From NCBI GenBank assembly GCA_023456105.1, contig JAEYAO010000050.1, positions 1 to 45,555 on the forward strand: a DNA stretch of 45,555 bases, given 5' to 3'. Made by a program: the position numbers and the translations under genes. Position 1 is the first letter of the stretch; each line of letters begins with the position of its first letter. The notes under the pieces were generated by a model, which saw only the letters and a list, made by a program, of their open reading frames with translations, was not told the DNA's origin and did no database searches. The stretch comes from Pseudomonadota bacterium. GTDB lineage: Bacteria > Pseudomonadota > Alphaproteobacteria > Caulobacterales > Caulobacteraceae. Of this stretch, positions 36,010 through 44,759 are shown piece after piece.

Positions 36010-37360
36010 TCCGACGCCCGGCGGGCGAGGCGAGGCTGCGCAGCTCGGCCAAAAACGTCGGGTGATCCGTCGCTCCACCATCGAGGCCCGACGCCAGCGC
36101 CTCCGCTTCGGCGATCAGGCCGACGACCGCGTCTTCGCCCGGACCGACGCCCAAGTTCACCAGCGACCGGGCGCGGGCGCGCACAAGCAGCAACGCGGCC
36201 TGGGGGTGACGCGCCGCCAGCCGCGCGGCCCAGAGCGGCGCATCCTCGTGCGCCCCGCGAAGCTGCTCCGCGCGCGCAATGATCAGCGCCGCCGCCTCGC
36301 GCAACGCCGGCCAGTTCATCAGGAAACCGACCGCCCTCATCACATCCGGATGCGAGGCCGCGAGCTCGAACGCCCGATCCAGGGCCACCACGTCCTCGAA
36401 GTCGGGAAGCCCCGCAAGGAGCGCGCGCAGATCGTTCGCCGATAGAGTGCCTTCGAACACCCGCCACCGGGCCTCGCGCGCGTCGTCCAGCCGGCCTTCG
36501 GCCTCCAGCACCAAGACCTCCGCCTCCAGCCACGCCTCGGCGGCCGATGCGCGGCCGGCACGCCCGTGCGACGGCGCGCCCGCCGACCGGCTCGCCTCCA
36601 GCGCCGCCCTCGCCTCTTCCGCCCGCCCGGCAACGGCGAAGCGTCGCGCCATCTCGACGGTGACTTCGGGCTTGCGCAGGTCGTCGGGCGAATAGGTCTG
36701 GACCCAGGCGTCAAGATCGCCGTTGCGGTTCGCCAGCCGGCGCAGCACCAGAGCCATGCGCCCGGTCGGCGGCGGGCGATCGTCCATGAACTCGACCACC
36801 AGCCGACCCGCCAGTTCGGGCTGCAGGGTCTCGGCCGCATGACCGATCCAGATCGCCCAGGCGGTCAGCCGCGTCGATAGCGCCTCGGTGAAGACGGCGG
36901 CCGAGGCGTCGACGCCCGCCTTCGCAGACAGCGCCGCCAAATCCGATGTCGCCCCCTCGAACAGCAGCGGCAGTTCGCCCTTGGCGTCACTGAGCCGTGC
37001 GCTCAAGCGGGGATAGAGGTCGAACCAGGCGACCAGCCGGTCCAGCCCCAGCCGGGCGTCCAGCTCGGCCAGCCGGTCCACGATGATGCGGCGCAGGGCC
37101 CTGAGATCGGCCAGCAGCGCCGGCCGCTTGCGCCACGACACCCGCGTCCGGCTGGTCGCCAGCGCCGTCAGCCGCTTGTCGATCTCCAGCGCCAGATCGG
37201 CGGGGCTGACCTCGGCCGCCAGTTCCATGCGCAGTCGGCGCTTGAGATTGGCGTCAGCCGAAGCCGCCTCGAGCAGCAGGGCCGCGAGCCTGTCGGCGCC
37301 CAGTGCCGCTAGGTTGTCCGAAGACACCGTCTTTCTCGCCGCCGAAGATCGCTTGGCCAT
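35999..37360 (-). CDS. DUF6880 family protein
   Basis: 453 residues, no signal peptide. It is almost entirely helical and Ala/Leu/Arg-rich: LAALGADRLAALLLEAASAD, then KRRLRMELAAEVSPADLALE and ARRFAVAGRAEEARAALEAS. The pattern suggests TPR-like helical pairs in the second half. The match is to the DUF6880 group of SWIM-zinc-finger-associated proteins of unknown function, from memory of its N-terminal pattern. The first lines (MAKRSSAARKTVSSDNLAAL) have a basic, disordered leader. It is convergent with PhoX and no operon partner is evident. Confidence 0.7.
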   Translation of the reverse strand: MAKRSSAARKTVSSDNLAALGADRLAALLLEAASADANLKRRLRMELAAEVSPADLALEIDKRLTALATSRTRVSWRKRPALLADLRALRRIIVDRLAELDARLGLDRLVAWFDLYPRLSARLSDAKGELPLLFEGATSDLAALSAKAGVDASAAVFTEALSTRLTAWAIWIGHAAETLQPELAGRLVVEFMDDRPPPTGRMALVLRRLANRNGDLDAWVQTYSPDDLRKPEVTVEMARRFAVAGRAEEARAALEASRSAGAPSHGRAGRASAAEAWLEAEVLVLEAEGRLDDAREARWRVFEGTLSANDLRALLAGLPDFEDVVALDRAFELAASHPDVMRAVGFLMNWPALREAAALIIARAEQLRGAHEDAPLWAARLAARHPQAALLLVRARARSLVNLGVGPGEDAVVGLIAEAEALASGLDGGATDHPTFLAELRSLASPAGRRIRR

Positions 37361-37430
37361 GCCCGGGTTAAGCGCGGGGGCGGCGTCCGAGGCAAGGCCG
37401 GACGCCTGATCCAGGCCCGGAGACCGCCGA

Positions 37431-39041
37431 TCAATCCTCCGCAGGATACTCGAACGGATCGCTGGGCGTCGGCTGCGTCGGCAACGGCATGCGCGGCAGG
37501 GGCTCGTCGCGGTTGGCCGCGTTCAGCAGGAAGCTGGCCAGGATGACCGCCGCCTGACGCAGGTCCTCGGGCTTCAGGTGGTCGTAGCTGTCGATGCTGG
37601 TGTGATGCAGGCGGCTGGAATAGTCGAGCGGGTCCTGGATGAACTGATATCCCGGAACGCCGACGGTCTGCATATAGACGTGGTCGGTGCCGCCCGAAGG
37701 TCGCAGCGACACGGGGGTCGCCCCCATGCTGGCGAACGGCGCCAGCCATTCCTGGAAGATCGGGGCGGCGGCGACATTGCCCTCGGCGTTGATGCCCCGA
37801 ATCTTGCCCGACCCGTTGTCCAGGTTGAAGTAGGCGACCAGATCACGGTAGCCCGCGCGCGGCTCGATCGGCCAGCGGCTGCGCCAGGTGCGGTTGTTCG
37901 GAAGATTGGCCAGCGCCGGGTCGTTCGACGGCGCGCGTGTCGCCAGATGCCGATCCACATAGGCCAGTGAGCCGAGAATGCCCTGCTCCTCGCCGTTCCA
38001 CAGGGCGAAGCGGATGGTGCGCTTGGGCCGCACGCCCAGGGTCTTCAGGATGCGCGCGGCCTCCATCACCACGGCGCTGCCGGCGGCATTGTCCACCGCT
38101 CCGTCCGACGCGACCCAACTGTCCAGGTGGGCGCCGGCCATGACGTATTCGGTTCCGCGCGCCGTGCCGGGGATGTCGGCGAGGATGTTGTAGGCGTTCA
38201 CGTCCTCGTCGTGGAAGCGGACCTCGCTGTTCAGCTCCAGCGTCGGCGGCGTGTCGGTCAGAGCGAGCCGTGCGAGACGGCGGTAGTCCTCGGCCGCCAG
38301 CTCCATGCCGGCCAACCTGGGCGTGGCGCCGACCTGATAGCTGTAGCCCGTGCCGTGCAGCAGGCCGCCGTCACGTTGAGAGATGCGCACCCAGGCTACC
38401 GCGCCCTCCTCCGCCAGGAAGGCGTCGAGCTCGGAGGCGAAGTTCGCCGTCTTCAGCTGGCGCTCGATGGACGCCGGCGAATACTGCGGCTGAACATAGA
38501 CGTTGCGCTCGGCCAGCTCGGCGCTGGTCCAGCGGCGGAAGGCCGGTTCCGTGGGCTCCGATCCCGTGCCCGGCCGCGACAGCATGACGATCTTGCCGGC
38601 TAGCTTGCCGCGCCACTTGGCGAAATCCTCGACCTCGGTGATGGGCGCGACCACCACGCCGGCGCTGATCACCCCGTTGGTCGAGGGAGTCCAGGCCACG
38701 GGAATGGCGCGCAGGTCGATGGAGCGCGGGCTGGTCATGCGCGCGCTGGAGCGGACGATGGACCAGCCCCGGCCGAACTCAAAGCCCTCGGCGCGGACGT
38801 CGCTGAGGCCCCAGTCGCGGAAGCGCTGCTGCGTCCACCGCTCCGCTTCCCGCATCTGGGGCGAGTTGGTCATGCGTCCGCCGATCCGATCGGTGAGGTG
38901 CGCGGCGGTCTGCATGACCTCGCTGTGGTTCAGCCCCTGGTCGATGATGCCGTTGATCGCGGTGCGATCCACCGGTTGGGCGACGGCCGGCGCGCTCAGC
39001 AGAACGGCGGCGACGGACACGGAGGCAAGCAGACGCAGCAT
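37431..39041 (-). CDS. M28-family zinc peptidase (carboxypeptidase Q-like), exported
   Basis: 536 residues with signal peptide MLRLLASVSVAAVLLSAPAV. An N-terminal PA-type insert lies at about 110-260. The dizinc centre is complete: AGAHLDSWVASDGAVDNAAG gives the first His and the bridging Asp, NGEEQGILGS the two Glu, YFNLDNGSGKIRG an Asp, and LHHTSIDSYDHL the last His. M28 enzymes are aminopeptidases or carboxypeptidases that cut small peptides in the periplasm or outside. No operon partners. Confidence 0.93.
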   Translation of the reverse strand: MLRLLASVSVAAVLLSAPAVAQPVDRTAINGIIDQGLNHSEVMQTAAHLTDRIGGRMTNSPQMREAERWTQQRFRDWGLSDVRAEGFEFGRGWSIVRSSARMTSPRSIDLRAIPVAWTPSTNGVISAGVVVAPITEVEDFAKWRGKLAGKIVMLSRPGTGSEPTEPAFRRWTSAELAERNVYVQPQYSPASIERQLKTANFASELDAFLAEEGAVAWVRISQRDGGLLHGTGYSYQVGATPRLAGMELAAEDYRRLARLALTDTPPTLELNSEVRFHDEDVNAYNILADIPGTARGTEYVMAGAHLDSWVASDGAVDNAAGSAVVMEAARILKTLGVRPKRTIRFALWNGEEQGILGSLAYVDRHLATRAPSNDPALANLPNNRTWRSRWPIEPRAGYRDLVAYFNLDNGSGKIRGINAEGNVAAAPIFQEWLAPFASMGATPVSLRPSGGTDHVYMQTVGVPGYQFIQDPLDYSSRLHHTSIDSYDHLKPEDLRQAAVILASFLLNAANRDEPLPRMPLPTQPTPSDPFEYPAED

Positions 39042-39282
39042 GGGTGACCTCTTGGAATCGGATAGGCCACTTCATGAAACTTATCGCGCCCGCGCAACTG
39101 CAAAGGTGCGGCACGACGGACGCAGCTTTGGTCGCGCAGCTGCATCGGCGCCGGTTGGGGCAGAAAACCCGCTGATCACGAGCCGCGCGTCGGCCACTTT
39201 CCTAATCGGCAAGTTTCAACTTGACGGAATGGAAAGTCACCCCCATTTTCCACATCAGCAAGTCGCCAGGGAGGAAGCGGTG

Positions 39283-40038
39283 ATGATCGAAGGTTTGTGG
39301 CTGACCGGCATGCTGGCCGGCATGGCGTGGTGGGTGAAGCGCGACGCGGAGGCGTATCGCCGCTTTCAGGCGCTGACCCTCACCCGAGATCGTCAGCGGG
39401 TCTATTGGCGCTGGATCGCCCAGAGTTTCGCCGTCCTGGTGGGCGCAAGCCTGATCAGCCTGTGGCTGGTCGGCGGACTGTCGCCCTTCAGCCCCTTCCC
39501 CAGCGCGTTTGATCAGGCGCATCAGGCCCTGCGCAGCCCGCAAGCCGATGGATCGGCCGAATCCATGGCCGGCATGGCGGTCGGCTTCGCCATCGGTATG
39601 GGCGCGCTGCTGTTCATGCAATGGCGCCGGATCCGCAAGATGCTGAAGCCGGTCGCCGTCCCTGCCGACGCGCTGTTGCCGCGCAACCGGCGTGAGGCGA
39701 TGATCGCGGCGGTGCTGAGCCTCAACGCCGGCTTTTCGGAGGAGCTGTTCTTCCGTCTGGCGCTGCCGCTGCTGCTGCTTCACCTAACCGGCTCGCTCTG
39801 GATCGCCTTTGGCGTGGCGGGCGTCTGCTTCGGGCTGGCTCACGCCTATCAGGGCTGGAAGGGCGTGCTGGCGACGATGATGGCGGGCGGCGTTCTCACG
39901 CTCATCTACCTGTCGCACGGATCGCTGCTGCGGGTGATGCTGATCCACGCGGCCATCGACATCGTGGCGCTGCTGGTGCGCCCGGCGATCACCGAATGGC
40001 TGGCGCGTCGCGGCCGACCGGAGATGGCGAACGCCTGA
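39283..40038 (+). CDS. CPBP-family intramembrane metalloprotease
   Basis: 251 residues from ATG 39283, with GGGAGGAAG upstream. About six to seven membrane segments. Motif 1 is AGFSEELFFRLALPL, with the Glu-Glu-x-x-x-Arg signature. Motif 2 is CFGLAHAYQGWKG (His), and motif 3 is MLIHAAIDIVALL (His). These are the catalytic metal-site residues of the CAAX-protease/bacteriocin-processing (Abi) family. Bacterial members range from prenyl-protein proteases to immunity proteins; nothing here points to one. The frame extends far upstream to 38503 but only as antisense of the M28 gene. Confidence 0.9.
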   Translation: MIEGLWLTGMLAGMAWWVKRDAEAYRRFQALTLTRDRQRVYWRWIAQSFAVLVGASLISLWLVGGLSPFSPFPSAFDQAHQALRSPQADGSAESMAGMAVGFAIGMGALLFMQWRRIRKMLKPVAVPADALLPRNRREAMIAAVLSLNAGFSEELFFRLALPLLLLHLTGSLWIAFGVAGVCFGLAHAYQGWKGVLATMMAGGVLTLIYLSHGSLLRVMLIHAAIDIVALLVRPAITEWLARRGRPEMANA

Positions 40039-40067
40039 GTTCGCCCGGTCACACCCAGACAAGCAAA

Positions 40068-40099
40068 CGCCTGCCGCCGGATCAGCCCGACGGCAGGCG
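40068..40099. terminator. Hairpin between convergent CPBP and TonB-receptor genes
   Basis: CGCCTGCCG and CGGCAGGCG (9 perfect pairs) enclose a 14-base loop. GTTTGCTTG follows on the minus strand. It sits between two stop codons (40038 and 40115), so it probably ends both transcripts. Confidence 0.65.
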
Positions 40100-40114
40100 C
40101 CTTGGAGTCGATGT

Positions 40115-42781
40115 CTAGAACCGCGCCGTCAGGCTGACCGAAGCGCTGGCGCCCAGGTCGTAGTTGTTGATGCGGATCTTGTTGCCGAGCTCCTGATACT
40201 CGTCGAAGTCGGTCTGCAGCAGGTTGCGCAGTTCAAGCGCGAAGCCGAGGTCCCGCCCTCCCGCCGTGAAGTCCTTGCGGTAGACGAAATCGAGGAACAC
40301 GCCGGGCTCCTGGATGTAGTCGGGCTCGCGGTTGCCCGCCTGGCCGGCGCCGCGGGCGGTGATCCGCTCACTGACATAGTTGACGATGATCGTCGCCTGG
40401 CTGCGCGCCGTGTCGTCTTCCCAGCCCAACTGAAGGTTGGCGACGTGTTCGGACTGCCCCTGCAGACGGCTACCGTCCTCGATGAAGAAATCGGCGGGAG
40501 AAGGTGCGCCGCCGCCCGAGAGGTCCAGCACGGTGTCGCCCTGCTCCACACTCACCTCAGAGTCGGAGTAGGTGTAGTTGCCCTGCGCCAGCCAACGCTT
40601 GTTCGAGATGAACGGCATGCCGGCGCTAGGGAACTCCCAATACTTCTTCACCTCGAACTCGACGCCGTAGATGTCGGCTTCGGGCGCGTTGACGTAGGAC
40701 TGCTGGCGGTCGCCTGTCGAGGCGGCGATGATCACCGACTCCACCGGCTTGTCGAGGTTCTTGTAGAAAACGCCCGCGGTCACATACTGCTGGCGTGCGA
40801 AGAACCACTCGTACCGGGCGTCGACGTTCAACAGTTCCGTATCGACGAGGAAGGGGTTGCCGATGAAGGTCCGGTCGCTTTCCGGGTCCGTGTAGGTCTG
40901 CGGCGCCAGCTCACGGAACTGAGGCCGTCCGATGGTCTTGGATGCGCCAAGGCGGACCTGCTGGTTCTCGGCGAAGTTCCAGGTCGTGGTGAAGGACGGC
41001 AGCCAGTACTGTTCCTCGATCCGCGTCGCCGGGAACGGCGACGAGCCGCCGAAGAGATCGCGGGAAACCAGCTCCTGCTCGCCGTCCTCGAAGCGAACGC
41101 CGATCGCGGTGCGGACCAGGGGGATGATCTCGGCGTCCACCATGGCGTAGGCGGCATTGACGGTCAGGCTGCCGTCATAGGCGTTGGCGCCCGACACGCC
41201 CGGGATCTCCCGCAGCTGCAAGGTCGTGGGATTGATGTTGAAGTCCGACGTCAGGAAGTCGATGCGCGACTCCCGCTGATCTTCTGTCAGGGCGTTGACA
41301 GCCGCGAACTGAAGGTCGCGGCGAACGGCGTCGCGGTTGTTCTCCATCGACGCCACGCCGATGCTGAACCTGGCTTCGCGCGCGTCCGACAGCGGCAGGG
41401 TGTAGCTGAGGTCGGCGCCGCCCGAGACGACATCGTCGTTCAGTTCGGAGAACGAAATCAGGTTACCCTGAATGTTGTGGATGAAGTCGCCCTGGGCGTT
41501 CACGCCGTACTGGAAGCGGGTCTCATACGGGGCGTCGCGTTCGGTCTTGGCGTAGGCCGCGCGCCAGTCGAACTCAAGCGCGCCGTCCATGAAGAAGTGC
41601 TCGCCGGCCAACTGGCTGCTGAACAGCTGGCGCTCGAACCACTCGGTGTAGTCGGTACGGATGATCGAGCCGCCGGCGTCGAAGTTCGGGCCGCTGGCGC
41701 TGCGCGCCTCCTTGGTGGTGTTGCGGACGTACAGGTTGGTCCACTTCACCTCGTGATCGCCGTTGGTCAGCGACAGTCCGCCGAGGAAGTTCAGTTGGAC
41801 GTCGTTCTGGTTGGACTCGACGTCGTAGGTGGTGACGGGGACCAGCACGTCGCCTTGGAACTGGCCTTCCTCCTGCACACCCTCGCGCAGGCTCCAGTTG
41901 TTGTCGTAGCCGGCCACGCCGATCAGGCCCAGCGTGCCCATGCCCGTGTCGGAGGACAGACCGCCCGACATCTCGACCCCGAAGTTCACGGGCGTGTTGT
42001 CGCGTTGCAGCAGGCGCAGCGGCGCGTTCACCAGCGAGCGGCCCATGACCTGCAGCTGCTCGGGCGAGAAGTTGGTGGTGTTGATCTGACGACCGCTGCG
42101 GAAGGCGGCCTGGATCTCAGCCGGCACGTCACGCGTGCCGTCGTCGAAGCTCGTGAAGTCGGTGCGCGAGCCGTAGTAGGTCAGGCCGTTCTGGCCGGTC
42201 GTTTCGGAGTTCACGCCCAGCGACGTCTGCAGGGTGAAGAACGGATCGCGCGGCGCGTCGATCGTGTGCAGGTCGATCACGCCGCCGCCGAACTCGCCCG
42301 GAAAGTTGGCGGAGTAGCTCTTCTGAACGGTGACGCCGTCCAGGATGCTGGAGGGAAACAGGTCCAGGGGTACGACGCGCTGCAGCGGCTCGGGGCTGGG
42401 CAGCGGCGAGCCGTTCAGCAGGGCCGATGAATAGCGTTCGCCCAGGCCGCGCACATAGATGAAGCGGCCTTCAACGATCGACAGGCCGGTCACGCGCGTC
42501 AGGGCCGCGGCCGCATCACCGTCGCCCGTGCGTTGCAGATCTTCGGCGGTCAAAAAGGACGCGACCTCCGCGCTTTCGCGGTTCGGCTCAGGAATGTAGC
42601 GGCCCAGCACGACGATCTCGTCGACCGAGGCCGGCTCCTGGTTGTCCGCCTGAGGCTCCGCCTGAACGGCGGGGGTCTGGGCGGTCGCCGCGTCCTGGGT
42701 CTGGGCCAGGGCGAAACCGGGCGCGATCAACGCGCTGGTGGCCAGGAGGACCCCGCTCAGGGTCAGAGATAGCGTCTTCAT
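40115..42781 (-). CDS. TonB-dependent receptor of the lipoprotein-paired type
   Basis: 888 residues. Signal peptide SGVLLATSALIAPGFALA; a Gln/Ala/Pro-rich linker; plug start VDEIVVLGRYIPEPNRES. The plug holds EGRFIYVRGLGERYSSALL, VVPLDLFPSSILDGVTVQKS and FPGEFGGGVIDLHTIDAP. The barrel ends in LGASASVSLTARF, with the terminal Phe used for outer-membrane insertion. It is the second gene of a unit beginning with the lipoprotein at 44407, with 93 bases and a strong hairpin between them. The substrate is not predictable from the sequence. Confidence 0.93.
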   Translation of the reverse strand: MKTLSLTLSGVLLATSALIAPGFALAQTQDAATAQTPAVQAEPQADNQEPASVDEIVVLGRYIPEPNRESAEVASFLTAEDLQRTGDGDAAAALTRVTGLSIVEGRFIYVRGLGERYSSALLNGSPLPSPEPLQRVVPLDLFPSSILDGVTVQKSYSANFPGEFGGGVIDLHTIDAPRDPFFTLQTSLGVNSETTGQNGLTYYGSRTDFTSFDDGTRDVPAEIQAAFRSGRQINTTNFSPEQLQVMGRSLVNAPLRLLQRDNTPVNFGVEMSGGLSSDTGMGTLGLIGVAGYDNNWSLREGVQEEGQFQGDVLVPVTTYDVESNQNDVQLNFLGGLSLTNGDHEVKWTNLYVRNTTKEARSASGPNFDAGGSIIRTDYTEWFERQLFSSQLAGEHFFMDGALEFDWRAAYAKTERDAPYETRFQYGVNAQGDFIHNIQGNLISFSELNDDVVSGGADLSYTLPLSDAREARFSIGVASMENNRDAVRRDLQFAAVNALTEDQRESRIDFLTSDFNINPTTLQLREIPGVSGANAYDGSLTVNAAYAMVDAEIIPLVRTAIGVRFEDGEQELVSRDLFGGSSPFPATRIEEQYWLPSFTTTWNFAENQQVRLGASKTIGRPQFRELAPQTYTDPESDRTFIGNPFLVDTELLNVDARYEWFFARQQYVTAGVFYKNLDKPVESVIIAASTGDRQQSYVNAPEADIYGVEFEVKKYWEFPSAGMPFISNKRWLAQGNYTYSDSEVSVEQGDTVLDLSGGGAPSPADFFIEDGSRLQGQSEHVANLQLGWEDDTARSQATIIVNYVSERITARGAGQAGNREPDYIQEPGVFLDFVYRKDFTAGGRDLGFALELRNLLQTDFDEYQELGNKIRINNYDLGASASVSLTARF

Positions 42782-42827
42782 GATCTGCGCCTTGAAGGGG
42801 TCGGTCGATATCGAACAGGAACGGCGT

Positions 42828-42859
42828 AGGCCGGCGACGTGAGGTCACGCCGCCGGCCT
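42828..42859. terminator. Intercistronic hairpin between lipoprotein and TonB-receptor genes
   Basis: AGGCCGGCGACGTGA and TCACGCCGCCGGCCT pair over 15 bases with one mismatch, with a 2-base centre (GG). It sits 16 bases after the lipoprotein stop and 47 bases before the receptor start. It has no T-run. It could stabilise the upstream message or reduce read-through, giving more lipoprotein than receptor. Confidence 0.65.
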
Positions 42860-42874
42860 CGGTGCTTCAGCGGA

Positions 42875-44407
42875 TCAGCAGGTCGCGCCGGCGGTCAGAC
42901 CGCAGGTCCAGCCCTGCCACCAGGTGTCGGCCGAGTTCCGAACCGCGCCGATGTAGGTGACGGTGTCGAAGAAGCTGTAGACCGACTTCGGATCGATCGC
43001 CGTAACAGCGTTCTCGTTGGCGCCGTTGATGAAGGCCAGGTTCTGGTTGGTGATGCTGGTTCCCGTCGGCGCCGTCAGGGTCGAGGTTCCGTTCGCCGTC
43101 ACATTGGTGTTGCGGGCGTTGGTGAACACCGCCGTCGAGCGCGCCGCGTTGGCGGGACGATAGGCGATGCTGCACGACATATAGATCGAGCGCAGCGACG
43201 GCTGGCTGTTCCCATCGAAGCTGGTCTGCGTGTCCACGTCGGCGATGTCGAAGCAGCCGGCGGTCGATCCCGAGACGCTGGTCGAGACGATGTTCATCAG
43301 CGTCGGCTGGGTCCCGGTGTCGAAATGCATCACAGTGTGCGCATCGATCGGCGAGTTGCGGCCCACCAGGGTCCAGTTCGCGATCTTGGGCTGGGCCAGG
43401 TAGCGCGAGGCGTAGGCGGTCGAGGTGGGGGCGGCCGAGAACTCGAACGCCGCCGAACGGCTGGTCGAGTTGGGCGCACGCTGGGTCACGATGCCGAACT
43501 GGGCGCCGCCGCGCCAGCCGGTGTCGGTGTCCAGACCATCGTCGTCGGCGCCGTTGATGACGATGTACTTGAGGTTGGCGTTGCCGCCGAAGATTTCGAT
43601 GCCGTCGTCCGAGCTGTTGTAGACTTGGACGTGGTCGATGGTGGTGCCCGAGCCGACGCCGGCCAGGGTCAGGCCTTGCAGTTCGTTGCCGACCGAGACT
43701 TCAAAGCCCGAGTACTTGATCTGGACGTAGCGGAAGCGGCCCGAGTTGTCCGTGGCCGTATTGCCGCCGTAGAACACGGCCTGGCCGCCCTCGACCGTTC
43801 CGGTGCAGGTCACCGGAGCCGTCAGCTGGCAGTTCGCCTGAGGCGCCCGGCCGGCCATGATGATGCCGCCCCACTGGCCTTGCGAGCTCTCGGTGGTCTG
43901 GCCTTCGATGTTCTGGCGGCTGGTGAAGATGATCGGGTTGGTCGCGGTGCCTTCGGCGTAAATCTGCGAGCCGCGGTTGATGATCAGGGCGTCGCCGCCG
44001 CTGGAGGCGAACACGCGCACGCCCGGATCGATCGTCAGAATGCCTTGAGAACCCGTGGTGGAGGTCGGGTCGAGGCCGCGGTCGACGCCGACGTTCACTG
44101 CGCCCGAGATCGAGTAGATGGTGCCGGCGCGCACCGACAGGGTCAGGTTGCCGGTGACCTGCTGCGGCAGCTGGCAGTTGCGCAGCGTGCCGTTGGCGAC
44201 GGTGCCGACGTTCGCGAGGCCCGTGGGGCAGTCGGCCGCTGCCTGACCCGTCCCCGGATTGGGGTTCGGGTTCGGGTTTGTCGGATTGGTCGGCTGGTTG
44301 CCGAAGTCGCCTTCGCCCGGCGAGGCCACTTCCGAAGAGCCGCAGGCGCTGAGCGCGAGCGCGCTGGCGGCGACCGCCAGCAGAGATTTCAGTCGAAGGT
44401 CGGTCAT
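42875..44407 (-). CDS. Exported lipoprotein with predicted right-handed beta-helix
   Basis: About 510 residues from ATG 44407 (ATG 44410 and GTG 44419 are also in frame). The signal KSLLAVAASALALSACGSSE ends in the lipobox LSAC. A short Asn-Pro repeat linker (NPTNPNPNPNPGTG) follows. The body shows repeated short strands: LTIDPGVRVFASSGGDALII, IIFTSRQNIEGQ, FRYVQIKYSGFEVS, IDHVQVYNSSDDGIEIFGG and LKYIVINGADDDGLD, a pattern typical of beta-helix surface proteins. Its pairing with a TonB receptor recalls Caulobacter ElpS-type lipoproteins, which are secreted by type II secretion under phosphate starvation; that link is from memory and unverified. Confidence 0.85.
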   Translation of the reverse strand: MTDLRLKSLLAVAASALALSACGSSEVASPGEGDFGNQPTNPTNPNPNPNPGTGQAAADCPTGLANVGTVANGTLRNCQLPQQVTGNLTLSVRAGTIYSISGAVNVGVDRGLDPTSTTGSQGILTIDPGVRVFASSGGDALIINRGSQIYAEGTATNPIIFTSRQNIEGQTTESSQGQWGGIIMAGRAPQANCQLTAPVTCTGTVEGGQAVFYGGNTATDNSGRFRYVQIKYSGFEVSVGNELQGLTLAGVGSGTTIDHVQVYNSSDDGIEIFGGNANLKYIVINGADDDGLDTDTGWRGGAQFGIVTQRAPNSTSRSAAFEFSAAPTSTAYASRYLAQPKIANWTLVGRNSPIDAHTVMHFDTGTQPTLMNIVSTSVSGSTAGCFDIADVDTQTSFDGNSQPSLRSIYMSCSIAYRPANAARSTAVFTNARNTNVTANGTSTLTAPTGTSITNQNLAFINGANENAVTAIDPKSVYSFFDTVTYIGAVRNSADTWWQGWTCGLTAGATC

Positions 44408-44522
44408 CATCGGTCCCACCGTGTCTGGTCAGATTTCATCGACAGGTGACGGCCGGAACCCATGCTCCGAACCACGAAGCCGTGGCGCCCCTCCTGCCCT
44501 CGCCCTGCCTAGAGCGACGATG

Positions 44523-44570
44523 TGACGGCGACGCTGACCTAGCGTGACAGTTGCGGCGAGTTTTTTTGAC
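44523..44570. promoter_or_regulatory. Repeated TGAC motifs 22 bases apart, possible Pho-type sites
   Basis: TGAC starts at 44523, 44545 and 44567, exactly 22 bases apart, with a fourth at 44535. On the minus strand these read TTGTCAA, CTGTCAC and CCGTCAC, close to the CTGTCAT half-site of PHO boxes, whose repeat unit is 11 bases; 22 is two units. They lie 115-165 bases upstream of the lipoprotein and about 190-235 before the divergent gene. Tentative. Confidence 0.35.
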
Positions 44571-44759
44571 AAGGAAGCGCAGCTTTCATGACGTGTATTT
44601 GAGCAAGCTGCAGTGCACGGACGATCCGCGTCGCCCGATGGGCGACCGCGAACTGCCGCATCCGCGCGCCTGTGCGTGCGTGCGCGCCAGGGATCGCCCG
44701 CTGACACGAAACCCTCGTCAACGCGCGGTAGTGTGATCCGATCGGTGAAGAGGCGAGCC

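Noticed and set aside
40445..44449. Long open frames antisense to the TonB receptor and lipoprotein (661 and 536 codons)
   Set aside because: Both are shadows; the minus-strand genes have signal peptides and family motifs.
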